A stretch of DNA of 15,785 nt from Aeromicrobium sp. (GTDB lineage Bacteria > Actinomycetota > Actinomycetes > Propionibacteriales > Nocardioidaceae). Position numbers and translations under genes: made by a program. The stretch is taken from assembly GCA_023254755.1 (NCBI GenBank), contig JALRKU010000122.1:1-15785 (forward strand), in the 5' to 3' direction. Each line of letters starts with the position of its first letter. Positions within the stretch are counted from its first letter, which is position 1. The notes under the pieces are model-generated. The model was given only the letters and a program-made list of their open reading frames with translations. It was not told the DNA's origin and searched no databases. This document shows, piece after piece, positions 6,546 to 12,934 of the stretch.

Positions 6546-8051
6546 TCAGCCGTCGGCACCGGGGATGCGGAGCGTGAAGGTGCTGCCCTCGCCCGGCGTC
6601 GACGTGACCTCGACGGATCCGCCGTGACGGTCGGCCGCTCGCCGCACGATCGACAGGCCGAGGCCGGAACCGGGCATGGTGCGGGACTCGGTGGCCCGGT
6701 AGAAGCGCTCGAAGACGTGGGGGAGGTCGTCGGCCGCGATGCCGGGACCCTCGTCGGTCACGCTCAGCACGCCGTCGCGCAGGCGGAGCCGGACCGTGCC
6801 GTCCGGCGGGCTCCACTTGGCCGCGTTGTCGAGCAGGTTCGTGACGGCCCGCTCCAGCAGCTGGGACTCGCCGACGACCATCCACGACTCGACGTCGGCC
6901 TCGAACGTCACGCCCTGCGCCCGTCGCCGGACTCGATCCAGCGCCGCCTCCGCGACGTCGGCCAGGTCGAGAGGCTCGGGGGCCCGGCCGACCGGCTCGT
7001 CGCGGGCCAGCTCGACCAGGTCGCCGACCAGGGTCGTCAGCTCCTCGAGCTGCGCCCGGACGTCGTGCATGATCTCGGTGCGCTGCGCGTCGCTCAGGGT
7101 GCGGCCGTCGGCCGTGGCCTGTCCCATCAGCTCGATGTTGGTGCGCAGGCTCGTGAGCGGGGTGCGGAGCTCGTGCCCGGCGTCCGCGACCAGCTGGCGC
7201 TGCTGCACCTGCGACGCGTCGAGCGCCGTGAGCATCGCGTTGAACGAGGTGGTCAGGCGGGCGAGCTCGTCGGTCCCGGTGCCGGTGACGGGGATCGGCC
7301 GCAGGTCGCTGGTGCGGGCGACGCGCTCGGTCGCCGCCGTGAGTCGTCGCACCGGGCGCAGGCCGTTCGTCGCGACGCCCCACCCCGCCAGTCCCGCCAG
7401 GGCGACGCCCGCGGCGCTCGTCAGCAGCAGGATCAGCTGCAGCCGGTCGAGCGCCCGCTCGATGCTCTCCATCGACTGCGCCATCACGAGCGCCTCGCCC
7501 GGCGCGGACTGCACCGCGACGACCCGGAACGGCCTGCCGTGCGAGTACGCCGTGCGGATCGAGCGGGACTGCGTGCCCAGCGACACCTCGCGCTCGGCGT
7601 ACCCGATGAACTGCACGGGGAACGACCCGGCGGTGCGATTGCCCGTCAGCAGGCGCAGCGGCTCACCCGCCCGCAGCACGCTGACGTTGATGTCGGTCAG
7701 CGCCAGGGTGCCCTGGTCGTAGCCGTTCGCGAACAGGTCACCCAGGTTGGCGTCGACCCCGGCCTGGGCCCGACGGATCATCGACTCGTCGAGCGAGCTC
7801 TGCAGCTCCGACCGGACCGTGACGTAGATCGTCGCGCTGATCAGTCCCAACGTCACCGCGACCGCCGTCGTCGTCAGCACCGCGACACGCAGCGCGAGGG
7901 TCATCCGCGCGGTGAAGAACCGGACGGGTCGCAGGACCGCGTCGCTCGCCCCGCCCCTCGCCCTGCTCACGGTGCCTTTGGCGTTCGCTCCGCTCACGGT
8001 GCCTCTGCTGTTCGCTCCGCTCACGGTGCTCTTGCTGTTCGCTCCGCTCAC
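6546..8051 (-). CDS. mprB: Sensor histidine kinase (MprB type)
   Basis: 501 residues, a membrane sensor that autophosphorylates and passes phosphate to MprA in response to envelope stress. Layout: an unusual N-terminal tail (1-49), TM1 (~52-77), an extracytoplasmic sensor region (~78-202), TM2 (~204-226), HAMP (~227-280), a dimerisation/phosphoacceptor helix with His293 in ADAGHELRTPLTSLRTN, N-box LLDNAAKWSPP (406-416), DEGPGIAADD (433-442), HVFERFYR (445-452) and GSGLGLSIVRR (461-471). The segment ERVARTSDLRPIPV closely resembles my recollection of mycobacterial MprB. The GTG start overlaps the mprA stop (GTGA), implying translational coupling. Residues 1-27 are three copies of a 9-residue repeat (consensus VSGANSKGT), each beginning with a GTG codon; starts at 8024, 7997 or 7970 are therefore also possible. 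Confidence 0.92.
   Translation of the reverse strand: MSGANSKSTVSGANSRGTVSGANAKGTVSRARGGASDAVLRPVRFFTARMTLALRVAVLTTTAVAVTLGLISATIYVTVRSELQSSLDESMIRRAQAGVDANLGDLFANGYDQGTLALTDINVSVLRAGEPLRLLTGNRTAGSFPVQFIGYAEREVSLGTQSRSIRTAYSHGRPFRVVAVQSAPGEALVMAQSMESIERALDRLQLILLLTSAAGVALAGLAGWGVATNGLRPVRRLTAATERVARTSDLRPIPVTGTGTDELARLTTSFNAMLTALDASQVQQRQLVADAGHELRTPLTSLRTNIELMGQATADGRTLSDAQRTEIMHDVRAQLEELTTLVGDLVELARDEPVGRAPEPLDLADVAEAALDRVRRRAQGVTFEADVESWMVVGESQLLERAVTNLLDNAAKWSPPDGTVRLRLRDGVLSVTDEGPGIAADDLPHVFERFYRATESRTMPGSGLGLSIVRRAADRHGGSVEVTSTPGEGSTFTLRIPGADG
7971..8051 (-). repeat. Three tandem 27-bp repeats at the start of mprB
   Basis: Units 8025-8051, 7998-8024 and 7971-7997 are near-identical on the plus strand and abut without gaps; a degenerate fourth unit lies at about 7944-7970. 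Each unit keeps the reading frame (27 bp = 9 codons) and each repeats the GTG start-codon context GTGAGCGGAGCGAAC. The first unit lies exactly at the mprA stop/mprB start overlap. Confidence 0.9.
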
Positions 8052-8740
8052 GGTGGAGTCTCGCGCAGCACGTAGCCGACGCCCCGCACGGTGTGGATCA
8101 ACCGTGCCTCGCCGTCGGCCTCGAGCTTGCGGCGCACGTACCCCACGTACACCTCGAGGGAGTTGGCGGTGGTCGGGAAGTCGAAGCCCCAGACCTCCTC
8201 GAGGATGAACTGCCGCTCCAGCACCCGCTTCGGCCGCTGCATGAACAGCTCGAGCAGGGCGAACTCGGTGCGGGTCAGCGACACGTTGCGGCTGCCCCGG
8301 GTGACCTCGCGGGTCACCGGGTCGAGCGTCAGGTCGGCGAACACCAGCGGTGCCTCGTCGTCCTCGGTGGCCGTGCGGGACGTGGCGCGACGCAGCAGCG
8401 ACCGCAGCCGAGCGAGCAGCTCGTCGAGCGCGAACGGCTTGATCAGGTAGTCGTCGGCACCCGCGTCGAGCCCGTCGACGCGGTCGCTGACGGCGTCGCG
8501 GGCCGTCAGCACCAGGATCGGCACGTCGTTGCCCGCGGCCCGCAGCGCGCGGGTGGCCTCGAGACCGTCGAGCCTCGGCATCATCACGTCCATGACGATC
8601 GCGTCGGGCGCCACCCCGGGCACGGTCGCGAGGGCCTCGGCGCCGTCGGAGGCGAGGTGCACCTCGTACCCGTTGAACTCCAACGAACGACGGAGCGAGT
8701 CGCGCACGGCGCGGTCGTCGTCGACCACCAGGATCCGCAT
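8048..8740 (-). CDS. mprA: OmpR-family response regulator (MprA type)
   Basis: 230 residues. A DNA-binding response regulator activated by phosphate from MprB; in mycobacteria it controls stress genes including pepD, sigB, sigE and itself. Receiver domain ~1-115: acidic pocket VVDDDR (5-10), phosphoacceptor Asp51 in VMDVMMPRLDGL, switch Thr79 and Lys101 (YLIKPF). The C-terminal winged helix (~133-228) contains LTRTEFALLELF, EEVWGFDFPT, LEVYVGYVRRKLEADGEARL and HTVRGVGYVLRE. Length and ending (VLRETPP) match mycobacterial MprA as I remember it. I start at ATG 8740 (MRILVVDDD); the open frame runs much further upstream only because it is the antisense shadow of the kinase gene. The stop overlaps the mprB start. 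A direct-repeat operator lies 18 nt upstream, suggesting autoregulation. Confidence 0.95.
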   Translation of the reverse strand: MRILVVDDDRAVRDSLRRSLEFNGYEVHLASDGAEALATVPGVAPDAIVMDVMMPRLDGLEATRALRAAGNDVPILVLTARDAVSDRVDGLDAGADDYLIKPFALDELLARLRSLLRRATSRTATEDDEAPLVFADLTLDPVTREVTRGSRNVSLTRTEFALLELFMQRPKRVLERQFILEEVWGFDFPTTANSLEVYVGYVRRKLEADGEARLIHTVRGVGYVLRETPP

Positions 8741-8758
8741 GGTCCCAGTGTGCACCGC

Positions 8759-8778
8759 GGTGCTGAGGAGGTGCTGAA
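8759..8778 (-). promoter_or_regulatory. Predicted MprA autoregulatory operator
   Basis: On the minus strand TTCAGCACC (8778-8770) and CTCAGCACC (8767-8759) are separated by 2 nt, an 11-bp direct repeat with 8 of 9 identical bases. The known mycobacterial MprA box is described as two loosely conserved 8-bp direct repeats in about 19 bp; this has the same architecture. It ends 18 nt before the mprA ATG and would cover the -35 position of a leaderless promoter. Confidence 0.6.
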
Positions 8779-8781
8779 AGC

Positions 8782-9645
8782 TCAGGCGAGCAGGGCGCGG
8801 GCCGCGGCGGCCGCCCGAGCGCCGTAGCCGCCGCCGAACAGGACCGCGTGGACGAGCAGCGGGTGCAGCTGGTGCAGCGCGACCCGGTCGCGCCACCCGT
8901 CGGCCAGCGGCCACACCTCGTCGTAGGAGTCCAGGATGCGCTGCAGGTGGGGGATGCCGAACAGGGCCAGCATCGCCAGATCGGTCTCGCGGTGGCCGCC
9001 GTGGGCCGCGGGGTCGATCAGCCACACCTGCTGCTCGCCGCCCCACACGACGTTGCCCGACCACAGGTCCCCGTGGATGCGCGCGGGACCCTCCTCGGGC
9101 CCGGCCAGGTCGTGGATGCGGCGCATCGCCTGCTCGATCGCCTCGGCGTCGTCGGTGGTGAGGGCGGCCCGGTCGACCGCGGCGCGCAGGTAGGGCATGA
9201 CGCGTCGCGACGCGTAGAACTCCGCCCACGTCGGCAGGGGGCGGTTCGGCAGCGGGGCGAGCCCGACGAAGCCGTCGTGCTCGGCCCCGTACGTCTCGGC
9301 GCCCGCGCGGTGGGTGGCGGCGAGGCTGCGCCCGAGCTGGTCGGCGGCCTCGGCGCTGGGCCGGACCGGCTCGACCCAGTCGAGCACCAGGCACTCCTCG
9401 TCGACCGCGAGCACCTCGGGCACCGGGGCGCCACCGGCCTCGCGCAACCACCGCAGGCCCTCGGCCTCGCGGCGGAAGAAGCCGGCGGGCGCCTGCGACC
9501 GGGTCTTGATGACGGCGTTGCGGCCGTCGGTCATGCGCAGCCGCGTGGCCGTGCAGATGTCGCCGCCCGCGACGGGGGTGGTGGACACGACGCCGACGCC
9601 GAGCAGCGCCTCCGCCCGCGCCGCCGTGCCCGCCATCCGTGCCAT
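8782..9645 (-). CDS. Fructosamine kinase family protein (ketosamine/ribulosamine 3-kinase)
   Basis: 287 residues with a kinase fold related to aminoglycoside phosphotransferases. The family phosphorylates C3 of sugars attached to amines (ketosamines), making the adduct unstable so that glycated proteins are repaired. Visible landmarks: ATP-binding Lys47 (AVIKT) with Glu60 (FFRREAEGL), catalytic loop HGDLWSGN (191-198, Asp193), metal-binding Asp211 in LIDPAAHGGHRETDLAM (209-225), and a closing HQLHPLLVHAVLFGGGY segment (258-274), all typical of FN3K-like proteins. Bacterial relatives studied so far preferred ribulosamines and erythrulosamines (recalled). It follows the LMW phosphatase with 10 bp between stop and start, which supports a shared deglycation role. 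The start at ATG 9645 has TAATCT 7 nt upstream; ATG 9636 is an alternative. Confidence 0.88.
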   Translation of the reverse strand: MARMAGTAARAEALLGVGVVSTTPVAGGDICTATRLRMTDGRNAVIKTRSQAPAGFFRREAEGLRWLREAGGAPVPEVLAVDEECLVLDWVEPVRPSAEAADQLGRSLAATHRAGAETYGAEHDGFVGLAPLPNRPLPTWAEFYASRRVMPYLRAAVDRAALTTDDAEAIEQAMRRIHDLAGPEEGPARIHGDLWSGNVVWGGEQQVWLIDPAAHGGHRETDLAMLALFGIPHLQRILDSYDEVWPLADGWRDRVALHQLHPLLVHAVLFGGGYGARAAAAARALLA

Positions 9646-9652
9646 GCGGCCG

Positions 9653-9658
9653 AGATTA
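9653..9658 (-). promoter_or_regulatory. Predicted -10 (TAATCT) of the fructosamine kinase gene
   Basis: TAATCT on the minus strand lies 7 nt before ATG 9645 and is a good -10 match. Its first three bases are also the TAA stop codon of the phosphatase gene. It would give a leaderless kinase transcript in addition to read-through from upstream. Confidence 0.45.
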
Positions 9659-10129
9659 CCGGGCGGCCAGGTGGGCCACGATCCCGTCGCAGGTGCGCTC
9701 GATCAGCTCCAGCACGTGCCGGAACCCGTCGGGTCCGCCGTACCAGGGGTCGGGCACCTCGTCGCCGTCGCTGGTGTCGGGGTCGAACGAGCGGAACATC
9801 ACGACGCGGGCCTCGTCCTCGACCGTCGGCGCGAGCTCGCGCATGTCGGCGGCGTTCGCGTGGTCCATCGCCAGCAGCAGGTCGTGCTCAACGAACCAGT
9901 CGCGGGTGAAGGTGCGCGCACGGTGCCGCGACGGGTCGTAGCCCGCCTCGCGCAGCACCGCGGCCGAGCGCGGGTCCATCGGCTCGCCCTCGTGCCAGCC
10001 GCCGGTGCCGGCCGACGCGACCTCGGCGTCGATGCCTGCGTCGGCGAGGCGCTGCTCCAGCACGACGTGCGCCGTGGGGGAGCGGCAGATGTTGCCCAGG
10101 CAGACCAGCGCGATGCGGGTCGGGGCCAT
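9656..10129 (-). CDS. Low-molecular-weight protein tyrosine phosphatase
   Basis: 157 residues, the usual length of the family. It carries the P-loop CLGNICRSP (10-18) with nucleophile Cys10 and Arg16 (C-X5-R), and the general-acid segment VPDPWYGG with Asp127. It removes phosphate from phosphotyrosine or, in some LMW enzymes, from ribulosamine 5-phosphate and similar small substrates. Mycobacterial PtpA is the best-known actinobacterial relative. The open frame is longer upstream, but ATG 10129 gives the canonical N-terminus MAPTRIALVCLGN and overlaps the upstream gene's stop codon (TGATG), so translation is probably coupled. The fructosamine kinase follows immediately. Unlike most genes here it ends in TAA. 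A role in signalling and a role in deglycation are both possible. Confidence 0.93.
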   Translation of the reverse strand: MAPTRIALVCLGNICRSPTAHVVLEQRLADAGIDAEVASAGTGGWHEGEPMDPRSAAVLREAGYDPSRHRARTFTRDWFVEHDLLLAMDHANAADMRELAPTVEDEARVVMFRSFDPDTSDGDEVPDPWYGGPDGFRHVLELIERTCDGIVAHLAAR

Positions 10130-10515
10130 CAGTCGCCGGACGGCACCAGCGCGCCGACGATCGACTGGCCGATCGAGATGACGACCGACGCCACGACCGC
10201 CCACCAGAAGCCGTCGACGTACAGGTGCATGTCGAGCGAGTCGGTGATCGCCTCGGTCAGCAGCAGCAGGAGCGCATTGATGACCAGCAGCGCCAGGCCG
10301 AGCGTGATGATGATGAACGGCAGCGACAGCACCTTGACCACCGGCGCGACGAAGCTGTTGATCACGGTGAACACCAGGCCGACCAGCAGGACCGCGATGA
10401 TCTGTCCGCCGGTGTCGGCGCTCGAGTCGCCGATGTTCATGTGGTCACCGAGCAGCCAGGCGGCGAACGCCAGGGCGACGGTGCTGACGAGCCAGGTGGA
10501 CAAGAAGCGTTCCAT
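10129..10515 (-). CDS. Small four-helix membrane protein (Phage_holin_4_2 / YvlD family)
   Basis: 128 residues with four hydrophobic helices: ~8-23, ~37-58, ~63-87 and ~103-123. The segment INSFVAPVVKVLSLPFIIIT followed by LGLALLVINALLLLL is characteristic of the YvlD-like family that databases call 'phage holin family protein'. Despite the name, these are ordinary chromosomal membrane proteins of unknown role, sometimes linked to envelope stress; nothing here indicates a prophage. I start at ATG 10515 (MERFLSTWLV) rather than 10533 because CACGAT lies 6 nt before it and the extra residues MCHDQG are atypical. Its stop overlaps the phosphatase start (TGATG). It begins 22 bp after the EamA gene ends. 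Confidence 0.85.
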   Translation of the reverse strand: MERFLSTWLVSTVALAFAAWLLGDHMNIGDSSADTGGQIIAVLLVGLVFTVINSFVAPVVKVLSLPFIIITLGLALLVINALLLLLTEAITDSLDMHLYVDGFWWAVVASVVISIGQSIVGALVPSGD

Positions 10516-10537
10516 GCCCTGATCGTGGCACAACCGA

Positions 10538-11470
10538 TCACACGGGCGGGAGAGCCTCCGGCTCGTCGCGCCGCGCGGTCTGGGCCACGACGATGCCGAC
10601 GAGCATCACGGCGACGCCGAGCAGCTGGACCACGGTGAGCGACTCGCGGAACCACGCCCACCCCACGAGCGCGGCGACCACCGGCTCGAGCATCGCGACG
10701 ACGCTCACGACGGTCGACGGCAGGGTGCGCAGGGCGAGCAGCAGCAGGAAGAACGGCGTGACCGTGCCGAGCACGACGACCCAGGCCATCGGTGCCCAGG
10801 CGGGGACGGTGAGGTCGGACAGCCGGCCCAGCATCGACGCGTCGGCGCCCAGGGCGTCGGCCCGCCAGACCGGGGCGATGACGTTCATGATGACGGCGGC
10901 GACCGCGAACGACCACAGGATGTGGTGGAGCGGCTCGGCGGACACGCCGTCGTCCTCGCCGAGGAGGAAGTAGGCCGCGAAGCACGCCGCGGCCAGCAGG
11001 GCCATGGCGACGCCGAAGCCGTCGAGCACGAGGCCGTCCCACACCTGGCTCACGATCGCCAGGCCGGTCAGGGTCAGGGCGAGCGCCGGCCACATCCGGG
11101 CGTGCACCGGCTGGCGCCGAGCGAAGCGCACCCACAGGACCACGAGGACCGGTCCGGTGTACTCCAGCAGCAGGGCGATGCCGAGCGGCAGGCGGTTGAT
11201 CGCGACGTTGTAGAAGCCCTGGAGCCCGGCGATGCCGACGGCCCCGAGCCCGATCACGAGCGGCCAGCGCCGGGGCAGCCGCAGCGCCGAGCGGTTCGTC
11301 GCGAGCGCGACGACCACGAGCACCGCCAGCGCCGCCGTGATGCGCACGGTCGTGAACGTCGCCTCGTCGGTGCCCGACCGCAGGGGCACCCGCGACATGC
11401 CGGCGTTGATCCCGAACATCGTCGCCGCGGTGAGCACCAGGGCGTACCCGAACCACGGCCGCGTCGTCAC
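10538..11470 (-). CDS. EamA-family (DMT superfamily) transporter, RhtA-like
   Basis: 310 residues, about ten transmembrane helices in two EamA repeats (~10-142 and ~150-298). Telling segments are GLQGFYNVAINRLPLGIALL followed by LEYTGPVLVVLW, and TLPSTVVSVVAMLEPVVAAL followed by VGWAWFRESLTVVQLLG. The 'EYTGP' and 'LEPVVAAL' motifs resemble RhtA-type amino-acid exporters, so export of amino acids such as threonine or homoserine is possible but unproven. It is only distantly similar to the EamA protein at 4075-4977. The GTG start at 11470 has CAAGAT 6 nt upstream, a moderate -10 for a leaderless transcript. It begins 12 bp after the HNH gene ends, so SOS-induced read-through into it is possible. 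Confidence 0.86.
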   Translation of the reverse strand: MTTRPWFGYALVLTAATMFGINAGMSRVPLRSGTDEATFTTVRITAALAVLVVVALATNRSALRLPRRWPLVIGLGAVGIAGLQGFYNVAINRLPLGIALLLEYTGPVLVVLWVRFARRQPVHARMWPALALTLTGLAIVSQVWDGLVLDGFGVAMALLAAACFAAYFLLGEDDGVSAEPLHHILWSFAVAAVIMNVIAPVWRADALGADASMLGRLSDLTVPAWAPMAWVVVLGTVTPFFLLLLALRTLPSTVVSVVAMLEPVVAALVGWAWFRESLTVVQLLGVAVMLVGIVVAQTARRDEPEALPPV

Positions 11471-11482
11471 CGGGCCATCTTG

Positions 11483-12751
11483 TCAGGCGCGATAGCGCGG
11501 GTTGCGCTGCCAGTCGCTACCGCCGGGTGGGCAGAACTCCATGACCGGGTCGGGGTCGTCGCTGAGGCGCAGGGTCCAGCCCTGGTCGTGCACGACGTGA
11601 TGATGATGGGAGCAGAGCAGCACGCCGTCGGCGAGGTCGGTGGTTCCCCCGTCGGACCAGGCTCGTCGCCAGTGGTGGGTCTCGCACCACTGCGGCGGGC
11701 GGTCGCAGCCGGGGAAGGCGCATCCGCGGTCGCGCTGGGCCAGGGCGGCCTTCTGGGCGGGGGAGAACAGGCGGCGGGTGCGGCCGAAGTCGAGCACGAC
11801 CGAGGCGCCGTTCATGACGGCGGGCAGCAGCTTGGCCTGGCAGGCGAGGCGGCGGGTGTCGCCTGCCGACAGCCGGGTGCCGGTCTCGAGCGTCGCGGGC
11901 GCGAGCCGGGTGTCGAGCACGTCCTTCTCGACCGTGACGAGCAGCGTGGGGCCACCGTCGATGAGCACGTCGGGCGTCAGCTTCTCGGTCATGCGGGCGA
12001 ACGCCTGCCCCATGCGGGTGGCGGTGGTGGAGTCGACGGGCACGGCGTCGCCGGAGCTGCGCCGCGGCGCGGTGAGCGCTTGCAGCGTGGTGCGCAGGAC
12101 GTCGGCCGGGACGTCGGGGATCGTGAAGTCGCCCGAGTGGGTGCCGTCGTGGTTGTCGCGCATGCGGAACGAGGCCTTGGCCCAGGCCTTCTGCTCGCGG
12201 GTGCGCAGCTTCTGGTTCTCGTCCTTGTCGACCTTGCGCCGGGGCTTGTGGGTGTCGGAGATCCGCAGCGCCCGGCGCTGCAGGTCCTTGACGGACAGCC
12301 GCTGGGCGTCGTCGATGAGGCGCGTCTGGGCGCGGGTGCGATGGATCTCGGGGACGTCGTGGGTGGAGTCGGCGATGACGCGCGCCTGCCGCTCGGTGAG
12401 CGTGCCCGACGCGAGTGCCTGCTCGACGACGGGAGCGGTCTGCATCGACCGGCCGGTGCGGAGCGCACCGCTGGTGGCCGCCGGGTCGCCGCCGAAGTCG
12501 TTGGCCAGCATCGCTCCGGTGCTCGACGCCCCGGTGCGCCGCGCCAGTCCCGACTCGTCGAGCACACGGGTGGCTGCGGCCTGGTGGGCCTTGACCCGCG
12601 ACCCGATGCGCAGCAGCTCGGTGGCAAGCGCCTTGACCTCGATCTCGTCGAGTCCGTCCCACCCGCCGATCGGCATCGCGTCGAGCACCGCGACCAACTC
12701 GCGCACCCCGCTGCTGAGCGGGTGCGGCAGGGCCACCGGCTGCGCTGTCAT
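11483..12751 (-). CDS. DUF222 / HNH endonuclease protein (13E12-repeat type)
   Basis: 422 residues. The N-terminal and central part (~12-320) is a DUF222-like helical region with many basic and acidic residues. The C-terminal HNH nuclease domain (~340-390) shows CAFPGCDRPPQWCETHHW, then GGTTDLADGVLLCSHHHHVVH; Cys344, Cys349, Cys380 and neighbouring His residues form the usual zinc and active-site arrangement. Such proteins are multicopy in actinobacteria and include the 13E12 repeat family of M. tuberculosis; their role is uncertain, perhaps in mobile DNA or the damage response. The reading frame continues far upstream only as antisense to the aminotransferase; ATG 12751 is chosen because GGGGG (12756-12760) lies 4 nt before it and a full promoter follows. 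A LexA-like box overlaps that promoter. The protein is of normal length and shows no sign of decay. Confidence 0.88.
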   Translation of the reverse strand: MTAQPVALPHPLSSGVRELVAVLDAMPIGGWDGLDEIEVKALATELLRIGSRVKAHQAAATRVLDESGLARRTGASSTGAMLANDFGGDPAATSGALRTGRSMQTAPVVEQALASGTLTERQARVIADSTHDVPEIHRTRAQTRLIDDAQRLSVKDLQRRALRISDTHKPRRKVDKDENQKLRTREQKAWAKASFRMRDNHDGTHSGDFTIPDVPADVLRTTLQALTAPRRSSGDAVPVDSTTATRMGQAFARMTEKLTPDVLIDGGPTLLVTVEKDVLDTRLAPATLETGTRLSAGDTRRLACQAKLLPAVMNGASVVLDFGRTRRLFSPAQKAALAQRDRGCAFPGCDRPPQWCETHHWRRAWSDGGTTDLADGVLLCSHHHHVVHDQGWTLRLSDDPDPVMEFCPPGGSDWQRNPRYRA

Positions 12752-12769
12752 CGATCCCCCGATCACGAT

Positions 12770-12785
12770 TAGAACGTGTGTTCGA
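12770..12785 (-). promoter_or_regulatory. LexA (SOS) box in the HNH gene promoter
   Basis: The minus strand reads TCGAACACACGTTCTA. The core CGAACACACGTTCT matches the actinobacterial LexA consensus CGAAC-N4-GTTCG at 9 of its 10 fixed bases. It abuts the -10 and covers the predicted transcription start, where LexA would block RNA polymerase. Confidence 0.75.
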
Positions 12786-12813
12786 TTGTATGCCGGAGGG
12801 GAGCTGGGCGCAA
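12785..12813 (-). promoter_or_regulatory. Promoter of the HNH gene (TTGCGC-N17-TACAAT)
   Basis: On the minus strand -35 TTGCGC (12813-12808) and -10 TACAAT (12790-12785) are separated by exactly 17 nt, the best conventional promoter in the window. Transcription would start near 12778, leaving about 27 nt of leader with a GGGGG ribosome site. The surrounding DNA is richer in A/T than its neighbours. Confidence 0.68.
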
Positions 12814-12893
12814 GGGCTGAAGCCAAGTAGTTCCCTGCAATGGCAGTCGGTTTCGCGCATCGATTGGTGCCCCGTTCCAGCCTAGGTCGCCGG

Positions 12894-12910
12894 TCCGACA
12901 GCCCGTCGGA
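12894..12910. promoter_or_regulatory. Inverted repeat upstream of the aminotransferase gene
   Basis: TCCGAC-AGCCC-GTCGGA is a perfect 6-bp inverted repeat with a 5-nt centre. It covers the place where a -35 would fall for the predicted -10 at 12923-12928, so it may be an operator for an unknown regulator. It could also be chance in GC-rich DNA. Confidence 0.3.
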
Positions 12911-12922
12911 GCAACAGGCCCA

Positions 12923-12928
12923 TATCCT
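12923..12928 (+). promoter_or_regulatory. Predicted -10 (TATCCT) of the aminotransferase gene
   Basis: TATCCT lies exactly 6 nt before ATG 12935 and no ribosome-binding site is present, so a leaderless transcript is predicted. No standard -35 is visible; an inverted repeat occupies that region. Confidence 0.52.
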
Positions 12929-12934
12929 CGAGCC

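Noticed and set aside
4850..6577. A 575-codon plus-strand frame opposite pepD
   Set aside because: Repetitive Arg/Val/Asp/Gly composition and no domain, while the opposite strand encodes a complete HtrA protease with catalytic triad and PDZ domain.
7971..8051. A CRISPR array or mobile-element end from the 27-bp repeats
   Set aside because: Units are directly adjacent without spacers and keep the reading frame of mprB; no cas genes or transposase are present.
8741..9451. N-terminal extension of the MprA frame
   Set aside because: It is antisense-like frame-shifted reading of the fructosamine kinase gene. The receiver domain begins at the very first residues after ATG 8740.
10129..10515. A prophage or lysis cassette suggested by the 'phage holin' family name
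   Set aside because: No endolysin, portal, integrase or other phage gene is near. The YvlD-like family is common on chromosomes.
4075..11470. The two EamA transporters as a recent duplication
   Set aside because: Both have the same fold but their sequences differ throughout, including the motif segments, so they look like old paralogues and not a tandem copy.
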